Numbered from the stretch's first letter, positions 40,715 to 54,932 are shown. The stretch: 64,000 bases of DNA from Budvicia diplopodorum (GCF_009800925.1 NZ_WOYF01000018.1:1-64000); one strand, 5' to 3'. Numbers and translations are program-made. The notes: generated from the sequence alone by a model not told the origin.

Positions 40715-42142
40715 TTAGCCCACCAGCTCTTCAGCGTATTTAAACAGTGACTTCAGCAGCGCGAGCTTTTCGGGTTCTTGGCTATGAGTCTCGGCCAGTT
40801 GCTCGATCTTCAATACGTATTGTTGAATGCGCTCCGGGCTTAGCATCTCTTTACGGTGTGTCAGCCAGCGGCGCTGTTCAGCGTCATTCAAGGTTGCCGG
40901 ATAGTTACGCGCTCTAAAGCGGAACAGCAGAGGCTCTAACCGATTATCGTTAAAGCTTAAGCTCAGCGCAGGAAGATTTTCCGGCCGGGTTTGCTGAATA
41001 ATCTTCATGGCGGCCCGATCGGCATCGCTAAAAAAGCCGTCATATAAGCGGCCGTCAACGTCGCTTGGCGGGGTGAACGGGGTCGCATCGGCAAACACCG
41101 CCACTACTTTTTCTCTGATATCCGGGCGCTGGCGTAATAGCTGTAAATTCGCCAGACAGCGTTCACGATCGATTCCCAGCCTTTGCGCATTCTCTTTAAG
41201 CAGCGTTTTCGCCGGGGCCAATACCGGGCACTTATTGATATGCACCAGCTTCAGCGGAACCGGAGACTCACCGGCGGGCAAATCATCACGTCGGGTATAC
41301 AGCCGCGCGCGCAGGGTGTCGGCATCTAGCTCAAGCAACGGCGCCATATCACCGGCTAAATCACACATAATCACCGCATTGGCGTTATCCGGATGCCATG
41401 CCAGCGGCGCAACCCAGCTGGTATTGCCGCGCAGAGCGCCAAACATGCCAGAAACGTGAACCAGCGGCGTTATTTCAGGAATATCAATCAGGGCGGCAAC
41501 CTTACGCTTGTTGCGTAGCTGATACAGGTAGTCAAACAGCTTCGGCTGAGCCTGCTTAACCAGTTTGGCCATCGCGATGGTGGCATAAACGTCAGACATC
41601 GCATCGTGGGCCTGAAGGTGTTCAACGCCGTTGGCTTTGGTCAGGTGCTCAAGTTTGAAACTGGGCAAGCCGTCTGCGTTGGTTGGCCACTGAATGCCGT
41701 CGGGGCGCAGCGCGTAGCAGGCTCGCATGACGTCGAGCAGATCCCAGCGTGAGTTACCGTTTTGCCAACTGTAGGCATAGGGGTCATAAAAGTTGCGGTA
41801 GAAAATATTGCGGCTGACTTCATCATCAAAACGGATATTGTTATAGCCCAGAATACAGGTTTCCGGCGTGCTGAAATCCTGATGAATCTGGCGGGTAAAT
41901 TCAGCCTCAATCTCGCCTTTCTGCAAGGCTTCCTGAGGCGTGATGCCGGTAATCATTACCGCATCGGGTTCAGGTAGATAATCATCGGCGGGCTTACAGT
42001 AAATCACTAATGGCTCGCCGATAACGTTAAAGTCGCCGTCGGTTCGTACGCCGGCAAACTGGGCTGGCCGGTCGTAACTGGGGCTGATACCAAAGGTTTC
42101 ATAGTCGTGCACGTAGAATGTGGGTTGCGGTTTGTTCGCCAT
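40715..42142 (-). CDS. sbcB: Exodeoxyribonuclease I
   Basis: SbcB degrades single-stranded DNA 3' to 5' and acts in recombination and mismatch repair. The 475-residue length is identical to E. coli. The DEDDh exonuclease motif I is at D13/E15 (HDYETFGISP); motif II is in GYNNIRFDDEVSRN; and motif III follows in HDAMSDVYATIAMAK. The SH3-like and helical C-terminal domains follow (LPALSLSFNDNRLEPLLFRFRARNYP). It is convergent with the permease gene. Confidence 0.96.
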   Translation of the reverse strand: MANKPQPTFYVHDYETFGISPSYDRPAQFAGVRTDGDFNVIGEPLVIYCKPADDYLPEPDAVMITGITPQEALQKGEIEAEFTRQIHQDFSTPETCILGYNNIRFDDEVSRNIFYRNFYDPYAYSWQNGNSRWDLLDVMRACYALRPDGIQWPTNADGLPSFKLEHLTKANGVEHLQAHDAMSDVYATIAMAKLVKQAQPKLFDYLYQLRNKRKVAALIDIPEITPLVHVSGMFGALRGNTSWVAPLAWHPDNANAVIMCDLAGDMAPLLELDADTLRARLYTRRDDLPAGESPVPLKLVHINKCPVLAPAKTLLKENAQRLGIDRERCLANLQLLRQRPDIREKVVAVFADATPFTPPSDVDGRLYDGFFSDADRAAMKIIQQTRPENLPALSLSFNDNRLEPLLFRFRARNYPATLNDAEQRRWLTHRKEMLSPERIQQYVLKIEQLAETHSQEPEKLALLKSLFKYAEELVG

Positions 42143-42278
42143 TAGATTTTCTTTGCCGTTATGATTTCAAGCCATCGTTCAGACGGATAATCATACGTGA
42201 TTTGAGTTTTTGTGCACGGTTGTTTGTGGCCTGGTTTTTGTATGAGGCGACGAAGGTGAGAGTCTGATGGTAACCAAG

Positions 42279-42367
42279 CGCCGCCCCTCGGCCGCCAGAA
42301 AATCCAATATTCCGATAGTGATTATGCGAACGAAACCTACGATAAAACTCAATTGAACCGCTTTGTC
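42279..42367 (+). repeat. Dispersed intergenic repeat, copy A
   Basis: An 89-base element with the pattern CCCCTCGGCCGCCAGAAAA, then CAATATTCCGATAGTGATTA, then CGAAACCTACGATAAAA and CAATTGAACCGCTTTGTC. It is almost the same as the inverted copy B at 52391-52480 and partly matches copy C at 58847-58934. It lies between sbcB and fucO. I do not recognise it as ERIC, REP/BIME or a known MITE. Confidence 0.8.
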
Positions 42368-42372
42368 ATAAA

Positions 42373-42408
42373 TAAAACGGCGCGGGCTATCTAACCCACG
42401 CCGTTTTA
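42373..42408 (-). terminator. Terminator of the fucO-like gene
   Basis: Stem TAAAACGGCG-GGG/CCC-CGCCGTTTTA with one internal mismatch and an eight-base loop, 25 bases past the stop. A and T runs on both sides make it bidirectional. Confidence 0.75.
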
Positions 42409-42433
42409 GCCTATGCAACAGGCATAACCGAGA

Positions 42434-43585
42434 TTAATAGATTGAGCGGTACAGCTGCTTTATCTCTTCAACGTTAGTGTCCCGCGGGTTACCGCCGGTA
42501 CACACATCGGCAAATGCCGCTTCGGACAGCGCATCGATATCGGCCTCTTTCATGCCAACTTCGCGCAGCGTAGCCGGGATCCCCACGTCTTTACTCAGCT
42601 GTTTCACTGCGTTAATGGTGGCTTCTCTGACCTCGGCAAGCCCCATGGTTGCGGCACCGTTGATGCCCATGGCAATGGCGATAGCGCGGAATTTATCACC
42701 GGTATAGTCGGCGTTGTAGGCCATAATATACGGCAGCAAAATCGCGTTAGCCACGCCGTGTGGAGTGTTGTAAAACGCGCCTAACGGGTGGGCCATGCCG
42801 TGTACTAAGCCTAAGCCGACGTTAGAGAAACCCATACCGGCGATGTACTGACCCAGCGCCATATCTTCGACCCCGGCAGCTTCACCCCGAACGGATGAGC
42901 GCAGAGAGCGGGCGATAATTTCTATGGCTTTCAGATGCATCATATCGGTGAGTTCCCATGCGCCTTTGGTGGTAAAGCCTTCAATTGCATGGGTAAGGGC
43001 GTCAATGCCGGTTGCCGCTTTCAGCGAGGCAGGCATGCTGGACATCATATCTGAGTCGATAATGGCAATAACCGGAATATCGTGCGGGTCAATGCAGACA
43101 AACTTGCGGCGGTTTTCTTCGTCGGTAATGACGTAGTTGATGGTTACTTCAGCCGCGGTACCCGCCGTGGTCGGGATGGCAATCATCGGTACGCTGGCAT
43201 TTTTGGTGGGTGCAAAGCCTTCAAGGCTCCTGACATCAGCGTATTCCGGGTTGTTGATAATAATGCCAATCGCTTTACAGGTATCTTGAGGCGAACCTCC
43301 GCCGACGGCGATCAGGTAGTCAGCGCCGGACTGCTTAAATTTCGCTACCCCTTTTTGTACTACGGCAATCGTCGGGTTCGGTACCACTTCGTCAAAGATC
43401 TCATAGGCCAGATTAGCGTCATCTAGCAGTTTACTGACTCTGGTGGCTACGCCGAATTTAATTAAATCTTTGTCGGTAACTAATAATGCCTTAGTAAATC
43501 CACGTTTCTGAACTTCCTCGACGATATGGGCAATTGCCCCTGCGCCAAAGTAGGAAGTTTCATTCAGAATCATTCTATTTGCCAT
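42434..43585 (-). CDS. fucO: Iron-containing alcohol dehydrogenase, lactaldehyde reductase FucO-like
   Basis: A 383-residue group III (iron-dependent) alcohol dehydrogenase. It follows E. coli FucO (382 aa) closely: MANRMILNETSYFGAGA at the start, ADYLIAIGGGSPQDTCKAIGI binding NAD, IPTTAGTAAEVTINYVITDEENRRKFVC, ALTHAIEGFTT, and the metal-binding histidines in LGLVHGMAHPLGAFYNTPHG. It reduces lactaldehyde to 1,2-propanediol. No fucose genes (fucA, fucI, fucK, fucP) are in this window, so another aldehyde substrate is possible. It is a single-gene unit. Confidence 0.88.
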   Translation of the reverse strand: MANRMILNETSYFGAGAIAHIVEEVQKRGFTKALLVTDKDLIKFGVATRVSKLLDDANLAYEIFDEVVPNPTIAVVQKGVAKFKQSGADYLIAVGGGSPQDTCKAIGIIINNPEYADVRSLEGFAPTKNASVPMIAIPTTAGTAAEVTINYVITDEENRRKFVCIDPHDIPVIAIIDSDMMSSMPASLKAATGIDALTHAIEGFTTKGAWELTDMMHLKAIEIIARSLRSSVRGEAAGVEDMALGQYIAGMGFSNVGLGLVHGMAHPLGAFYNTPHGVANAILLPYIMAYNADYTGDKFRAIAIAMGINGAATMGLAEVREATINAVKQLSKDVGIPATLREVGMKEADIDALSEAAFADVCTGGNPRDTNVEEIKQLYRSIY

Positions 43586-43800
43586 TGTTATAAGCTCCGT
43601 AAGGTTAGTGATATTAAGAAATCTGTTGCAACGCTAACGATCGCGATACCTTTAATTGGTTATATTCTATTGTTTTAACCTAGTTGGCCGGACAGGGAAA
43701 TAGGGGAAAGCGATTATATTGTAATTATTTGATTTGGATTAGGAAATTTGCGAGGTGGCGCGGGTTTTTTGATGAAACGAAAGGCTCTTTTTACCCATAA

Positions 43801-43837
43801 GAAAACGCCGACGCTTGAGTTTATCTGCGTCGGCGTT
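43801..43837 (-). terminator. Terminator of the his operon
   Basis: A 12-bp stem, AAACGCCGACGC/GCGTCGGCGTTT, with a 12-base loop, 35 bases past the hisI stop. Confidence 0.75.
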
Positions 43838-43871
43838 TCAATTAACGGTTAGCCTGCGATAGGAACAAGCC

Positions 43872-44482
43872 TCAGGCTTTATTATGCCTTTCCCGCAGTC
43901 GGTTAATCACCGTGCTGAAATCTAAATCCTGATCCTGCAACAGAACCAGCAGGTGATACATCAGGTCAGAGGCTTCGTTGGTCAGCTCTTCACGATCGTT
44001 AACCGTGGCCGCCAGCGCGGTTTCTACGCCTTCTTCACCCACTTTTTGCGCAATGCGCTTGGTGCCGCTGGCGTAGAGCTTGGCGGTATAAGAGGAGCTT
44101 GGGTCGGCGTGCTTGCGGCTGGCCAGAAGTTGTTCTAACTGATACAGAAAACTCCAGTCGCTGGCGGCCGGTGAGAAACAGCTGCTGGTGCCGGTGTGGC
44201 AGGTTGGTCCGACGGGATTAGCCAGAACCAGCAGGCTGTCATTGTCGCAGTCGGGCGTGATGCTAACCAGGTTAAGCACGTTGCCGGAGCTTTCACCTTT
44301 GGTCCACAGGCGCTGCTTAGTTCGTGAGAAGAAGGTGACTTTGCCGCTGCGTTCTGTTTCGCTCAGGGCTGCCTGATTCATATAGCCCAGCATCAGAACT
44401 TCGCCAGAGACGGCGTGTTGAACCACTGCGGGCATCATACCGGCGGTTTTTTCCCAGTCCAGTTGGTCATGCTGTTGTTGTG

Positions 44483-44489
<7 letters not shown>
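43872..44489 (-). CDS. hisI: Bifunctional phosphoribosyl-AMP cyclohydrolase/phosphoribosyl-ATP pyrophosphatase
   Basis: The 205-residue HisIE fusion catalyses the second and third steps of histidine synthesis. The N-terminal cyclohydrolase half has [40 protein letters not shown] with its metal cysteines, and the C-terminal pyrophosphatase half has [29 protein letters not shown] and [13 protein letters not shown]. Length matches E. coli (203). It overlaps the end of hisF by seven bases and is the last gene of the operon. Confidence 0.97.
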
Positions 44490-46571
<2,082 letters not shown>

Positions 46572-47639
46572 CTATAGCACCCCTTTAGAGCTGGGTAAGG
46601 TGTTACCTTCAACGCGGATAGCCTGACGCAAGGTTCGGCCAAACGCTTTATACAGGCTTTCCACCCGGTGGTGGTCGTTTTTGCCTTTGGTTTTTAAGTG
46701 TAAAGTACAGGCCATCGAGTAGGAGAGGGAGTGGAAGAAGTGCTCGACCATTTCGGTGCTCATGTCGCCCACCCGCTGATGGGTAAACTCGGCTTTATAT
46801 TCCAGAAACGGGCGGCCTGAAATATCCAACGCACAGCGGGCTAAGCACTCGTCCATGGGGAGTACAAAGCCGAAACGGCCGATGCCGCGCTTATCGCCCA
46901 GCGCCTTTTTCAGCGCTTCGCCTAAGGCTAATCCGGTGTCTTCAATGGTGTGGTGATCGTCAATAAACAGATCGCCCTTAACGTTAACGTTCATGCGAAA
47001 GCCGCCGTGAGTGGCAATCTGATCCAGCATATGGTCAAAGAAGCCAATACCGCTGTGGATTTCGCTGCCGCCTTCGCGATCCAGCCACACTTCAACGTCG
47101 ATTGAGGTCTCTTTGGTGGTGCGGTTGACGTGCGCATAGCGGTCTGACTTGGTGAGCTGGTCGACAATCTGCTGCCAGCCAAGAGCATCGCGCTGGTAGC
47201 GGATGCCTTTAATGCCCATATTGGTGGCCAGCTGCAGGTCAGTTTCCCGATCGCCAATCACATAAGAGTTATCGTAATCCATCACCTCTTGATTTAGATA
47301 ACCGATCACCAGTTTGGTTTTTGGCTTACGGCAGTCGCAGCTTTCAACGGGAAGGTGCGGGCAAATCAGCGTTTGTTTAAAGCTAATGCCCTGAGATTCG
47401 AAAATCTGCATCATCAGCTGGTGCGGCGGTTCAAAGTCTTCCTGCGGGAAGCTGGCGGTGCCTAAACCGTCTTGGTTGGTGATCATCACTAATTCAAAAC
47501 CGGCGGACTGTAGCTTTAACAGGGCAGGGATAACCTGAGGCTCTAAGGCGAGCTTATCTAACCGGTCAACCTGAAAATCTTCAGGCGGCTCGGCAATTAA
47601 GGTACCGTCGCGGTCGATAAAAAGGTATTTCTGGCTCAT
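46572..47639 (-). CDS. hisB: Bifunctional histidinol-phosphatase/imidazoleglycerol-phosphate dehydratase
   Basis: A 355-residue fusion, the E. coli length. The N-terminal HAD phosphatase has D9 and D11 in FIDRDGTLI and a zinc loop with [15 protein letters not shown]. The C-terminal dehydratase (about 167-355) has [37 protein letters not shown] and [17 protein letters not shown], with the manganese-binding histidines. It lies 14 bases downstream of hisC. Confidence 0.97.
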   Translation of the reverse strand: MSQKYLFIDRDGTLIAEPPEDFQVDRLDKLALEPQVIPALLKLQSAGFELVMITNQDGLGTASFPQEDFEPPHQLMMQIFESQGISFKQTLICPHLPVESCDCRKPKTKLVIGYLNQEVMDYDNSYVIGDRETDLQLATNMGIKGIRYQRDALGWQQIVDQLTKSDRYAHVNRTTKETSIDVEVWLDREGGSEIHSGIGFFDHMLDQIATHGGFRMNVNVKGDLFIDDHHTIEDTGLALGEALKKALGDKRGIGRFGFVLPMDECLARCALDISGRPFLEYKAEFTHQRVGDMSTEMVEHFFHSLSYSMACTLHLKTKGKNDHHRVESLYKAFGRTLRQAIRVEGNTLPSSKGVL

Positions 47640-47653
47640 GGCGGCTCCTGATT

Positions 47654-50022
<2,369 letters not shown>

Positions 50023-50027
50023 GGCCG

Positions 50028-50927
50028 TTACTCCATCATTTTTTCGATTGGTAACACCAGAATCGAGCTGGCACCTAAGGCTTTAAGCTGTTCCATGGTT
50101 TCCCAGAACAGGGTTTCGCTGCTCACCATGTGCATCGCTACGCGATTTTTGTCACCGGCCAGCGGCAGCAGCGTAGGGTGCTCGGCTCCCGGTAGCAGGG
50201 CGATGATCTCGTCAAGGCGGTCGCTCGGTGCGTGCAGCATAATGTATTTAGATTCACGGGCCTGTATCACGCCCTGCATGCGGGTCAGCATTTTATTGAT
50301 TAGCTGCTGTTTGTCGTCAGACATTTCGCCATCCCGCTGAATCAGGGCGGCTTTAGAACGGTAAATCACTTCAACCTCACGCAGGCCGTTGGCCTCTAAG
50401 GTCGCGCCGGTAGAGACTAAATCGCAGATAGCGTCAGACAGACCAGCGCGCGGTGCGACTTCAACTGAACCGTTCAACAGACAGGACTTAAAGCGAACTT
50501 TTTGTTCGTCCAGATAGCGTTTTAGTAAGTGAGGATAAGAGGTGGCGATGCGGGTATTTTGCAGGCTTTGGGCACCGGCATATTCAGTGTCTAACGGTAC
50601 GGCAATGGATAAGCGGCAGCCGCCGAAATCTAAACGACGCAGGGTAATATAACGCGGGTCTTCACCCTGAGCTCGGCGGCTTAACAGCTCTTCTTCCAGT
50701 ACGTTTTCACCAATGATACCCAGATCGACAACGCCATCCATCACCAGGCCGGGAATATCGTCGTCTCTGACCCGTAAAATATCGATCGGCATATTTTCAG
50801 CAAAAGCGATCAGGCGCTGTTCCTGAAGATTAATTTTGATACCACAGCGGGCGAACAGCTCTCTTGATTCATCGCTTAAACGACCTGACTTTTGCATCGC
50901 GATGCGTAAACGGGTTCTATCTAGCAT
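50028..50927 (-). CDS. hisG: ATP phosphoribosyltransferase
   Basis: The first and feedback-controlled enzyme of histidine synthesis. The 299-residue long-form protein begins [24 protein letters not shown] and has [17 protein letters not shown], the [14 protein letters not shown] phosphate-binding loop and a C-terminal histidine-binding ACT-like domain (about 225-299). It is the first structural gene, 145 bases downstream of the leader peptide. Confidence 0.97.
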   Translation of the reverse strand: MLDRTRLRIAMQKSGRLSDESRELFARCGIKINLQEQRLIAFAENMPIDILRVRDDDIPGLVMDGVVDLGIIGENVLEEELLSRRAQGEDPRYITLRRLDFGGCRLSIAVPLDTEYAGAQSLQNTRIATSYPHLLKRYLDEQKVRFKSCLLNGSVEVAPRAGLSDAICDLVSTGATLEANGLREVEVIYRSKAALIQRDGEMSDDKQQLINKMLTRMQGVIQARESKYIMLHAPSDRLDEIIALLPGAEHPTLLPLAGDKNRVAMHMVSSETLFWETMEQLKALGASSILVLPIEKMME

Positions 50928-50973
50928 GGTAATCCTCTCATTTTTTCTAATTCGTTTCTTGATTCGCGGGCAT

Positions 50974-51007
50974 TAAAAAAGCCCTCGGAAGGAATCTTCC
51001 GAGGGCT
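50974..51007 (-). terminator. his operon attenuator
   Basis: An 11-bp stem, AGCCCTCGGAA/TTCCGAGGGCT on the plus-strand reading, followed on the minus strand by TTTTTT, sits between hisL and hisG. Just upstream (51027-51056), CTGGAAGA and TCTTCCAG can pair and provide the competing structures. This is the classical his attenuation arrangement. Confidence 0.88.
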
Positions 51008-51072
51008 CTCTTTAACTTTCTGTCGCCACTGGAAGATTCTTTGATCGTCTTCCAGCACCTATCGCCCAAAGA

Positions 51073-51120
51073 CTAATCAGGATGATGGTGATGACGGTGG
51101 TTAAACAGAACGTTATGCAT
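51073..51120 (-). CDS. hisL: his operon leader peptide
   Basis: A 15-codon ORF reading MHNVLFNHRHHHHPD. The E. coli leader is MTRVQFKHHHHHHHPD, so the ending HHHHPD and position are conserved. The histidine run is broken by an arginine, giving four consecutive His plus one before the Arg and one at position 2. AAGG lies about 11 bases upstream. Ribosome stalling at the His codons would prevent formation of the attenuator downstream. Confidence 0.92.
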   Translation of the reverse strand: MHNVLFNHRHHHHPD

Positions 51121-51550
51121 AATATGTTGCGCCTTGAGCGTAATTTAAAACGGTATATGTGTTGTTGCTGTTCAATAACCTAACCATTGTTCAACTTAAT
51201 GGCAACTACTTTTTTTAAATATTATCGATAATTATCAATGGTACAAAAAGATAGGATTATGCACTCTGTTGACCGGGGATTATTAAGAGAAACAAACTCC
51301 TTGATTACCACCAATTTATAGCGGCTAGCGCTATTTCCCGGCATTATCTTAGCGGTAAATATAATCACCAGATCGGCCGATATGTAAACATCGTATTGCC
51401 AAACGCGCTGATGGTGCGGGATAAGGATTATACTTATTGCTTATCACCGTTTATCCATGAAAAGTTGTCAGTCAGGTGAATATGGCGATCTGATTTTATG
51501 GTATTCACTCTATTTATACTGAAAAGTCATACTGAATAGGCATGCTGAGA
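51121..51550. other. Intergenic region between hisL and yeeZ
   Basis: 430 bases holding the his promoter (minus) and the yeeZ promoter (plus). It is AT-rich around 51180-51260. No further ORF or repeat was seen. Confidence 0.5.
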
Positions 51551-52378
51551 ATGAAGAAAGTTTCAATTATTGGTCTGGGCTGGCTGGGAATGCCATTAGC
51601 CATTTCTCTGATGGGAAAGGGGTATCCGGTTGTGGGCAGCAAAACTACGCCGGACGGCATTGAGGCGGCACGGATGTCAGGCATTGAGGCTTATTCGTTA
51701 GTGATGACCCCGCAGCCGGAGTGTGATGCGAACGACTGGGAACAGCTGCTTCAGTGCGATGTGCTCATTATTACCTTACCGGCCAGCCGCTCACCGGAGC
51801 AGGGTGAAGGATATCGCCAATCGGTACAGACTTTAGTCGATAGTGCGTTGAGCAAACAGGTTCCACGGATTATTTTTATCAGTTCCACCTCGGTGTATGG
51901 TGACGCTGACGGTGAGGTGACTGAAGGCTCGCCGCGTGATGCTAAACGCCCGTCCGGCAAAATTCTGGTTGAGCTGGAGAACTGGCTGCACAATCTGCCA
52001 AACCTGAGCGTTGATATTTTGCGCCCGGCGGGGCTGATTGGCCCGGATCGCCATCCGGGGCGCTTTCTGGCCGGAAAGCAAGAGCTACCCGAGGGTAACT
52101 GCGGCGTGAATCTGGTGCATCAGGAAGACGTGATTGCGGCGATTGAACTGCTTCTGGCCCAACCGGATGGCGGCCGGGTTTATAATCTGTGCGCGCATAT
52201 GCACCCGCGTAAGCGAGATTTCTACCCGATGATGGCTAAAGCTTTGGGCGTTGCGCTACCGTCATTTACCCCAACGCAAAGAACCTCTCTAGGGCGGATT
52301 ATTAACGGGCAAAAGATATGCCGGGAGCTGGGGTTTGAATATCAGTTCCCGGACCCGGAGCGGATGCCGGTGAGGTAG
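51551..52378 (+). CDS. yeeZ: SDR/epimerase-like NAD(P)-binding protein YeeZ
   Basis: The 275-residue form starts at the ATG at 51551 (MKKVSIIGLGWLGMPLA). This matches E. coli YeeZ (274 aa) and has AGG ten bases upstream; the ATG at 51542 is the alternative. The Rossmann motif is GLGWLG (8-13). TSVYGDADGEV resembles the SDR active-site region, with Tyr in SSTSVYG, and LRPAGLIGPDRHPGRF follows. The substrate is not known. As in E. coli, it lies divergent from the his operon. Confidence 0.92.
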   Translation: MKKVSIIGLGWLGMPLAISLMGKGYPVVGSKTTPDGIEAARMSGIEAYSLVMTPQPECDANDWEQLLQCDVLIITLPASRSPEQGEGYRQSVQTLVDSALSKQVPRIIFISSTSVYGDADGEVTEGSPRDAKRPSGKILVELENWLHNLPNLSVDILRPAGLIGPDRHPGRFLAGKQELPEGNCGVNLVHQEDVIAAIELLLAQPDGGRVYNLCAHMHPRKRDFYPMMAKALGVALPSFTPTQRTSLGRIINGQKICRELGFEYQFPDPERMPVR

Positions 52379-52390
52379 TCGGTTGAGGAG

Positions 52391-52480
52391 GACAAAGCGG
52401 TTCAATTTGGTTTTATCGTAAGTTTCGTCCGCATAATCACTATCGGAATATTGACTTTTTCTAGCGGCCGAGGGGCGACG
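52391..52480 (-). repeat. Dispersed intergenic repeat, copy B
   Basis: The reverse complement of this 90-base block matches copy A (42279-42367) at all but roughly ten positions, including CAATATTCCGATAGTGATTA and AATTGAACCGCTTTGTC. It begins 13 bases after the yeeZ stop. Confidence 0.8.
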
Positions 52481-52504
52481 TTTTTGAGTATAGCGTGCAC
52501 CGGG

Positions 52505-52627
52505 CCTAGGATTCCTAGGGGCGCTCCGGCTGCTTTCGCAGCTACGACCCCAACGGACAACGCCGTCGGGAACGGCGTTGAACAACACGCAGTGTTGGCC
52601 CATAGGGCAGACTACAGGAAGTAGTCT
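52505..52627. repeat. Run of five consecutive hairpins
   Basis: Five perfect inverted repeats follow one another: CCTAGG/CCTAGG (52505-52519), GCTGC/GCAGC (52529-52542), CAACGCCGT/ACGGCGTTG (52558-52580), CAACAC/GTGTTG (52583-52597), and AGACTAC/GTAGTCT (52609-52627). They adjoin repeat copy B and may be part of one composite element or of a structured RNA. Confidence 0.7.
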
Positions 52628-52691
52628 GTAACCCTCTCCCTCCGGTTAGCTATTTTTAAGACCAAATCATTAACCGTTGGTTTTGTCCGCA

Positions 52692-52728
52692 GTAAAAAGG
52701 CGCGGAAGCCATCTCCGCGCCTTTTTAC
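52692..52728 (-). terminator. Bidirectional terminator between yeeZ and artM
   Basis: Stem GTAAAAAGGCGCGGA/TCCGCGCCTTTTTAC with a seven-base loop, 17 bases past the artM stop. The A and T runs allow action in both directions. Confidence 0.85.
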
Positions 52729-52744
52729 CGATCATCATGAAAAC

Positions 52745-53410
52745 CTATCGATGCTCAAACGCCAGCGCTTTACGCTCAACCATTCGCATCATCAAGGTTA
52801 ACAGGCCGTTCACGCACAGATAGATAATTCCGGCTGCGCCGTAGACCATCACATCATAGGTCCGGCCGTACATTAGCTGACTGTAGCCCATCACTTCCAT
52901 CAGGGTAATGGTGTAGGCCAGCGACGTACTCTTAAACACCAATACCACTTCGTTTGAATACGATGACAAAGAACGCTTGAAGGCGTAAGGCAGTAAAATA
53001 CGCAGGGTTTGCCCTTTAGACATGCCTAGTGCTTCACAAGATTGCCATTGGCCGGCGGGAATAGCCCGCACCGCGCCGTGAAATAGCAAGGTTGAGTAAG
53101 CGGCACTATTCAGCGCCAGCGCCACCACGGCAGAGAGCCATGGCTCTGACACCAAATGCCAAAGTATTGGCGAGGATTTTATAAATTCAAACTGGCCCGG
53201 GCCGTAGTAAATCAAGAAGAACTGAACCAACAGCGGCGTTCCGGTAAACAGCGTGATATAGCCTTTCACTAGCCAAGTAACAACGGGTGTTTTAAGCGTC
53301 AGAACCACGGTGAAAAGCAGGGCTAGGATCAGCGCCACAATCAGTGAAATTACCGTTAAGGTCAGGCTGGTATAGAGGCCCTGAATAATGTCGGGTAAAT
53401 ACTTCAGCAT
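52745..53410 (-). CDS. artM: Arginine ABC transporter permease ArtM
   Basis: A 221-residue inner-membrane permease (E. coli 222) of the His/Glu/Gln/Arg family. It has the conserved loop EALGMSKGQTLRILLPYAFKRSLSSYSNE that couples to the ATPase, and VFKSTSLAYTITLMEVMG. About five membrane segments are visible. Its start shares one base with the artQ stop (TAATG). It is the last gene of artPIQM, and its end MVERKALAFEHR matches the family. Confidence 0.96.
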   Translation of the reverse strand: MLKYLPDIIQGLYTSLTLTVISLIVALILALLFTVVLTLKTPVVTWLVKGYITLFTGTPLLVQFFLIYYGPGQFEFIKSSPILWHLVSEPWLSAVVALALNSAAYSTLLFHGAVRAIPAGQWQSCEALGMSKGQTLRILLPYAFKRSLSSYSNEVVLVFKSTSLAYTITLMEVMGYSQLMYGRTYDVMVYGAAGIIYLCVNGLLTLMMRMVERKALAFEHR

Positions 53411-54114
53411 TATGACGCCTCCCGTTCAAAGCGGGTAGCGTGCTGTTCGATGGCTTTTAGCACGTACTGGCTGAACAGCGTTATTGCCAGATAAATTAAT
53501 GCGGCAATGACGTACCAGGTGAAGGGCTCTTGAGTGCGGATCGCAATGCTTTTGGACTGCTGCATCAGATCGTTAACGCTAATTAATGAAACCAGCGCGG
53601 TATCTTTTAATAACACTAACCACTGGTTGCCTAAGCCGGGCAGAGCATGGCGCCACATTTGCGGCATAATCAAGCGAAAGAAGATCGCCAATTTGCTCAG
53701 GCCCAGAGCCTGCCCCGATTCCCACTGGCCGCGCGGAACGGCTTTAAGCGCCCCGCGCAGGGTTTGCGAACCATAGGCAGCATAGAGTAAAGAGAGGGCT
53801 ATAACGCCGCACAGAAACGGGCTAACGTCAAAATTCTCAATAGTAAACTTAATGGTCATACCGAAGAGTGAGAATCCATCGGCCAGTACCATAAGTAGCT
53901 CAGATGAGCCGAAATAGATAAACAGCACCACCAGAATTTCAGGCAGCCCGCGCAAAATCGTGACCAAGCCGGTACCGACATAGCCGATAGCTTTCAGGCG
54001 AGACGACTCCCATACGGCAAACAGCATCGCCAAAATCAGGCCGAGAGCGAGAGAGCAAACGGCAAGGCCGACGGTCATCCCGGCGGCGCTTGCTAAAGGT
54101 TGGATTTCATTCAT
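53410..54114 (-). CDS. artQ: Arginine ABC transporter permease ArtQ
   Basis: I start at 54114 (234 residues, [16 protein letters not shown]), which matches the E. coli N-terminus (238 aa) and leaves 11 bases after artI. The upstream frame to 54141 would overlap the artI end. The coupling loop is [33 protein letters not shown], followed by [17 protein letters not shown]. It forms the transmembrane pore with ArtM. Confidence 0.95.
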   Translation of the reverse strand: MNEIQPLASAAGMTVGLAVCSLALGLILAMLFAVWESSRLKAIGYVGTGLVTILRGLPEILVVLFIYFGSSELLMVLADGFSLFGMTIKFTIENFDVSPFLCGVIALSLLYAAYGSQTLRGALKAVPRGQWESGQALGLSKLAIFFRLIMPQMWRHALPGLGNQWLVLLKDTALVSLISVNDLMQQSKSIAIRTQEPFTWYVIAALIYLAITLFSQYVLKAIEQHATRFEREAS

Positions 54115-54125
54115 CACTGGTTTGA

Positions 54126-54857
54126 TTACTTCTGGAACCATTTGTCATAGACGGTTTTATAGGTACCGTCTTGCTTGATTTTTTCTAATGCGCCGTTCAG
54201 CTTATCGCGCAGGTCGGTATTTTTAGGACCAACCGCAATGGCGAAACCGGTACCGAAGTAGGTGTTGTCAGTGATTTTTTCACCCACGGTTGCCAGATCG
54301 GGATTTTTCTTCAGCCATTCAGCGACCACGGCGGTGTCGCCAAACACCGCATCGATACGGCCACTTTTCAGTTCAAGAATGGCATTCTGATAGCTATCGT
54401 AAGCAACCGGCTTGATTTCAGGATGCTTTTCAAGCAGATATTTTTGATGGGTAGTTCCGTTTTGCATACCAACCTTCAGCCCTTTAAGCGCGGTCAAATC
54501 GGCAACTTTACCCTTTACGCTAATAAACTGAGCGGAGTTATCGTAATAAGTATTGGTGAAGGCAACCTGCTCTAAACGCTCTGGCGTGACGTCCATGGCG
54601 GCAATAACGGCATCAAAACGGCGAAACTTCAGGCCGGGAACCAGACTATCGAAACCTTGATTAGCGAAGGTACATTCTGCCTTAATCTCTTTACATAAGG
54701 CCTTGGCCAGATCGATGTCGAATCCTTGGATCGTATTGTCGGTACCGAAAAATTCAAACGGAGGATAAGACGCCTCAGTGGCAAAGCGAATTTTTTCTGC
54801 CGCTGCGGCAGAAAGGCTAAGGCCGGTAAGAAGGGTGGCAACCAATAGTTTTTTCAT
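54126..54857 (-). CDS. artI: Arginine-binding periplasmic protein ArtI
   Basis: A 243-residue solute-binding protein, the E. coli length. The signal peptide [20 protein letters not shown] is followed by [37 protein letters not shown], the ligand-site [21 protein letters not shown], and [20 protein letters not shown] are family segments. The C-terminus YDKWFQK matches ArtI rather than ArtJ. No separate artJ lies in the window. Confidence 0.93.
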   Translation of the reverse strand: MKKLLVATLLTGLSLSAAAAEKIRFATEASYPPFEFFGTDNTIQGFDIDLAKALCKEIKAECTFANQGFDSLVPGLKFRRFDAVIAAMDVTPERLEQVAFTNTYYDNSAQFISVKGKVADLTALKGLKVGMQNGTTHQKYLLEKHPEIKPVAYDSYQNAILELKSGRIDAVFGDTAVVAEWLKKNPDLATVGEKITDNTYFGTGFAIAVGPKNTDLRDKLNGALEKIKQDGTYKTVYDKWFQK

Positions 54858-54932
54858 GTCAAACTCCAGAAATAGATAAAATTAGTATGATATTTGGCGT
54901 GACTATTTAGTGTGACTGTCGTGTGTGACTGT

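Noticed and set aside
52289-52603. A 104-codon minus-strand frame after yeeZ
   Set aside because: It is composed of repeat copy B and the hairpin block plus antisense yeeZ, with no ribosome binding site.
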